Positions 49,268 through 64,000 of a stretch of DNA of 64,000 bases are shown here, in pieces (positions within the stretch are counted from its first letter, which is position 1; each line of letters begins with the position of its first letter). The stretch spans positions 2,080,916 to 2,144,915 of the forward strand of contig OZ038326.1 of assembly GCA_964035795.1 (NCBI GenBank). The letters are read 5' to 3'. Both the position numbers and the translations under genes were made by a program. This DNA comes from Pterobdella sp. o SKG-2022 (taxonomy: Eukaryota > Annelida > Clitellata > Hirudinida > Piscicolidae). The notes under the pieces were generated by a model. It saw nothing but the letters and a program-made list of their open reading frames with translations. It was not told the DNA's origin and did not search any database.

Positions 49268-60846
<11,579 letters not shown>

Positions 60847-61225
60847 CTGAAAAATAAAAACAGCATGTTTAAAGTTTTCTCAGTGCTATAAACAAAAACT
60901 TATGAGTATTCTCAAAGTTTTCATCTCAAAATCATCTCAAATGAGAAGTTTTTGATAAAATTATATAATAAAAATATAAAAATTTGCTTGACAAGCTGAA
61001 CAAAAAAAAGCAGGTATGTGAGATATGATGTTCAAACTCACCCTATGTCGTAATAAGACGTGCTCTGAATGAGAATTTGGTCTTTTCATAATAAAAACTC
61101 TAGTTTTTCTACAATGATATTACTAATTTGAAGCGTTTTGAAGGTTTTTTAGAAAATAAAAGAAAGAAAAAAAATTAAAGTAATAGATTAAAAAAATATA
61201 TAAATGAAAACAAAAAAATAGAAAG
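60847..61225. other. AT-rich stretch upstream of the last mapped Ig exon
   Basis: It is probably intron of the Ig gene. No signal-peptide exon is visible. The right end carries the left copy of the LINE's target duplication. Confidence 0.5.
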
Positions 61226-62711
61226 TAACCCCTTTACTGAAAAAATATAATCTAGACCCCATGCAACCATCCAATTATCCCCCAATTTCAAACCTCAGCA
61301 CCATCTCAAAGATCTTAGAAAGGGTTGTTCTCAAGAGATTATCCTCTCATGTTTCTGTACTGCGTAACTTCAACCTTTTCCAGTCGGCGTATCGCTCACA
61401 TCACTCAACAGAAACTGCGCTTTTGTACATCACTGACAGCCTCCGCAATATCTGTGCTACCGGGTCTGCGGCCGTCTTAGTGTCTTTAGATATTTCAGCA
61501 GCTTTTGACACCATTAATCATCCAAATATGCTGCATATCCTTGAAGTCTACTTTCACATTTCTGGCATTGCTTTATCCTGGTTTCAGTCCTATCTTTCCG
61601 AACGCAAGCAATTTGTTAAGATAAGCTGCTCTTCTTCTACCCCTGTCTCCCTTCGTTTTGGTGTTCCTCAAGGTTCTGTTCTTGGGCCCATACTCTTTTC
61701 TCTTTATACTTCTCCTATTAGCGAGATCATACAGAAGCACGACGTTCTATATCATCAGTTTGCTGATGATATTACCCTCTTTACAGGCGCCTCCTACCTT
61801 GATCCTCATCCCAGCCTCACTAAGATATCTGAATGCATCACTGAACTCAATCTTTGGTTTTCTAACAATCACCTCATGTTGAATCCTAACAAAAGCGAAG
61901 TGATGTTTGTCGGCAGTCCCATACTCCTTTCCAAATCCAATCTTCCCACTGAAGTAATCTTTGACGGCACTACTCTTTCCGTAACGTCCAAACTGAAGAT
62001 ACTAGGTGTAACTCTTGATTCTAGACTCAACTTTACACACTTTGTCTCTCAGATCATACAATCATCCAACTTTCATCTCCATGCGATCAGACAGGCACGC
62101 AAGTTCCTACCCTCTGACACTGCCGTTGCTCTGATCATCTCTTTAGTTCTTTCAAGGATTGATTACTGTAACTCTCTTCTTTGTCGACTCCCGAACTGTC
62201 TTATTTCTAAGTTGCAATCTCTCCAAAATCGCGCTGCTAAAACCGCTCTTCATGCCGACTACTATTCTTCATCTCACACCTGTCTTGATCGCCTCCATTG
62301 GCTGCCGGTCGTACTAAGAGCCCAGTTCAAGTTGCTATGGCTCACGGCTAACATCTTATATTTTAATCAGCCGGCTTATTTATATGACCGTCTTTCCATT
62401 AGACAGACTCCTGAGTCTCTCAGGTCTTCCAACTCTGGTTTATGCCTACATCAGCCTGTCTCTTCTAAACCTTTCTTACATCGCTCCTTCTCGCATATTG
62501 CCCCTCACTTATGGAACTCTCTTCCACTTAATGTCCGTCTTTCACCTTCTCTTAAAATTTTTCGCAAGCGTTTAAAAACGCATCTTTATAGCCAAATTTC
62601 TTTCTCATAGCCCTTCTGATTAGAACAGTGCCTCTGCAGCAAACCTAGTTTGCAAACTGCGCGCCCTACAAATAAAAATAATAATAATAATAAAAATGAC
62701 AAAAAACGATT
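61226..62711 (+). mobile_element. 5'-truncated non-LTR retrotransposon (LINE), reverse transcriptase region
   Basis: The element starts inside its coding region, with TPLLKKYNLDP readable from 61228. It continues as an uninterrupted frame to TAG at 62610, then a short 3' untranslated part and an (AAT)n-type tail. Reverse transcriptase motifs appear in order: NYPPISNLSTISKILERVV, LVSLDISAAFDTINH, GVPQGSVLGPILFSLY, FADDITLF (catalytic FADD) and NHLMLNPNKSEVM. A C-terminal LHWLPV...RAQFKLLWL block is typical of CR1/L2/Rex-type elements. The endonuclease domain is lost. AAAAATAGAAAG at 61214-61225 recurs at 62712-62723 and is the likely target duplication. The coding part is clearly richer in G+C than all neighbours. 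Confidence 0.92.
61261..62610 (+). CDS. LINE reverse transcriptase, truncated at the N-terminus
   Basis: The frame holds 449 codons from the first ATG (61261) to the stop, although translation in the intact element would have begun far upstream. The catalytic YxDD-type motif is FADD, as in most LINEs. There are no frameshifts or internal stops. It cannot transpose by itself, because the 5' untranslated region and the endonuclease are absent. Confidence 0.9.
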   Translation: MQPSNYPPISNLSTISKILERVVLKRLSSHVSVLRNFNLFQSAYRSHHSTETALLYITDSLRNICATGSAAVLVSLDISAAFDTINHPNMLHILEVYFHISGIALSWFQSYLSERKQFVKISCSSSTPVSLRFGVPQGSVLGPILFSLYTSPISEIIQKHDVLYHQFADDITLFTGASYLDPHPSLTKISECITELNLWFSNNHLMLNPNKSEVMFVGSPILLSKSNLPTEVIFDGTTLSVTSKLKILGVTLDSRLNFTHFVSQIIQSSNFHLHAIRQARKFLPSDTAVALIISLVLSRIDYCNSLLCRLPNCLISKLQSLQNRAAKTALHADYYSSSHTCLDRLHWLPVVLRAQFKLLWLTANILYFNQPAYLYDRLSIRQTPESLRSSNSGLCLHQPVSSKPFLHRSFSHIAPHLWNSLPLNVRLSPSLKIFRKRLKTHLYSQISFS

Positions 62712-62723
62712 AAAAATAGAAAG

Positions 62724-64000
62724 AATCATGACACCAACAATTTTTGGATAATTAGCTTTATCTAAAGTAATATTATTTCAACTATTAGAAATTAACATTT
62801 TTTTTCGACACACAAGTACTATCTAGAAATCTAAAAGTATGTACAATTAAGCATACTATAAATGAATACACTAATTTCAAACACAGAGGGTAAGAATTTA
62901 ATTATGTGGGTTGTAAAAATGCAAATTACCAACAATGCTTTCTAAAAAGTGATAACACTAATGAAAAGAAATGACAAATGGAAATGTTCCGAGTTTTCAT
63001 CAGATGCGTGGTTTTTAATGTGATTTTTGGATCCGATGATACAAACAGTTTTGGGAGGTTTTGTTTTCAATGGAGGTGTGTTTGTTGAAAATGATTTATA
63101 TAGAGTTTTAAACTTTTGTAAACGTGTTGAGAAAATTTCTGGAAACCACTTCCATTAAAATTTGTCAATTTTTAATTATTAAATGAACATATCATGAGAA
63201 ATTATATTTTGTGACTCAAAATAAAGCATTTGTTTGCATTTATTTAGCATAAAACTCATTCAAAATAGAACATCAGTTGCTTCAAGACAACGAAACTAGA
63301 AAATTTAACAATTTGAAAGTGAATTCACTCAAAAATAGGCATGGACCGTGTTGATTTAGTGAAAGATTTAACGTCAGAATATAGAAGCCCGCCAACGGAG
63401 AGTGTTAGGTAATGGAGGCTTTAATCTCTTCAAGATGCAATAAAAAAAGAATAATTGGATGAAAATAATTTGGAAATTACAAATATTTCCAATAGAAATC
63501 CTATGATTAGATTCAATTGGTTATAAGGTATTATTAATTGTCAATTAGTGTTCGTTTTGGTGTGTTTCTTTGGAAACATATAACAATTTTATTGGATAGT
63601 ATACATAGAATTTGGTGATATTTGAAAAATTTGAATGAATTGAACTTTTACACCTTGTCCAATTATGAACAAATTTATAATTTTTTATTGATTAAAATAT
63701 AGTATTAATAATTTTTTTTAAAATTTGGAAATTATATTTTGCTAACTTTAATACAAAGAAGAAATTTCGAAAAGATTATTCGAGGGTAATTCATCATGCG
63801 AAAAAGATTTTCCATAAAAGAATATTTTTAAAATTTAATATTCTATTTTTTCACATGTTATTTCAGTCTCTGTTTATGAAAGGAAAGAGCACGATAAAGC
63901 AAGCGAAAAATTTGGCAATCGTCATGCTAGGGTGCGTTTGTTTTTGAAGGCAATTATGTCTTCATTTCACACTTTTTCAAGTTTTTTCCAATCTTTTTAC
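62724..64000. other. AT-rich right end of window
   Basis: It may hold 5' exons of the Ig gene on the minus strand and the start of a plus-strand gene near 63341. No repeat family was identified. Confidence 0.4.
63341..63920 (+). CDS. Possible first exons of an unrecognised plus-strand gene (runs off window)
   Basis: ATG at 63341 opens MDRVDLVKDLTSEYRSPPTE, unusually rich in G+C for the area, and meets candidate donors at 63402 and 63409. An acceptor at 63866 opens a frame reading SVYERKEHDKASEKFGNRHA. Joining 63341-63401 to 63867 keeps phase, but the better donor (GTAATG at 63409) does not. No family was recognised and the 3' part is outside the window. Confidence 0.3.

Overview
The window is AT-rich nuclear DNA from an animal. 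It is not bacterial: every recognisable gene is cut by GT–AG introns with conserved reading phase, and the proteins are metazoan (a Zwilch kinetochore protein, an ANKS1-type ankyrin scaffold, a ZFAND4 orthologue, a sigma-class GST, a multi-immunoglobulin surface protein). The sigma GST and the overall gene set suit an invertebrate bilaterian. One dispersed repeat ends in a palindrome-plus-tail pattern that I associate with cephalopod SINE-like repeats, so a spiralian is my best guess, but I cannot name the organism.

Layout. 1-286 holds what may be the last coding exon of a minus-strand gene with a PYM1/eIF2A-like tail. 287-9947 is mostly AT-rich DNA with one complete fold-back element (3288-3446) and a perfect 17-bp hairpin (6123-6163). 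9948-13145 (-) is a complete six-exon sigma GST. 15650-19381 (+) is a MACROD-type macrodomain hydrolase with two very small exons. 19382-25991 has no gene I can support, but four CACGTG sites. 25992-29832 (+) is a complete nine-exon ZFAND4. 30239-33828 (-) holds three unrecognised reading frames: a 394-residue secreted or membrane-anchored protein, an acidic protein with KEN and DSGxxS degron motifs, and a small two-helix membrane protein. 35975-42308 (-) is a 15-exon ANKS1/Odin-like gene whose 3' half is full of asparagine repeats and in which I find no SAM or PTB domain. 43258-45321 (-) is Zwilch in one uninterrupted exon. 45618-47127 (+) is SDHAF2, head-to-head with Zwilch. 49268-60846 (-) is a three-Ig protein with a GPI-type tail; its signal-peptide exon is not found. 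A 5'-truncated LINE (61226-62723) follows, and a possible plus-strand gene start lies at 63341.

The genes do not form one pathway. The only strong functional arrangement is the probable shared promoter of Zwilch and SDHAF2. Exon limits were derived by hand from splice signals, phase and family similarity; where a junction is unresolved I say so. Simple repeats are abundant, and most long open frames inside them are artefacts of repeat units whose length is a multiple of three.
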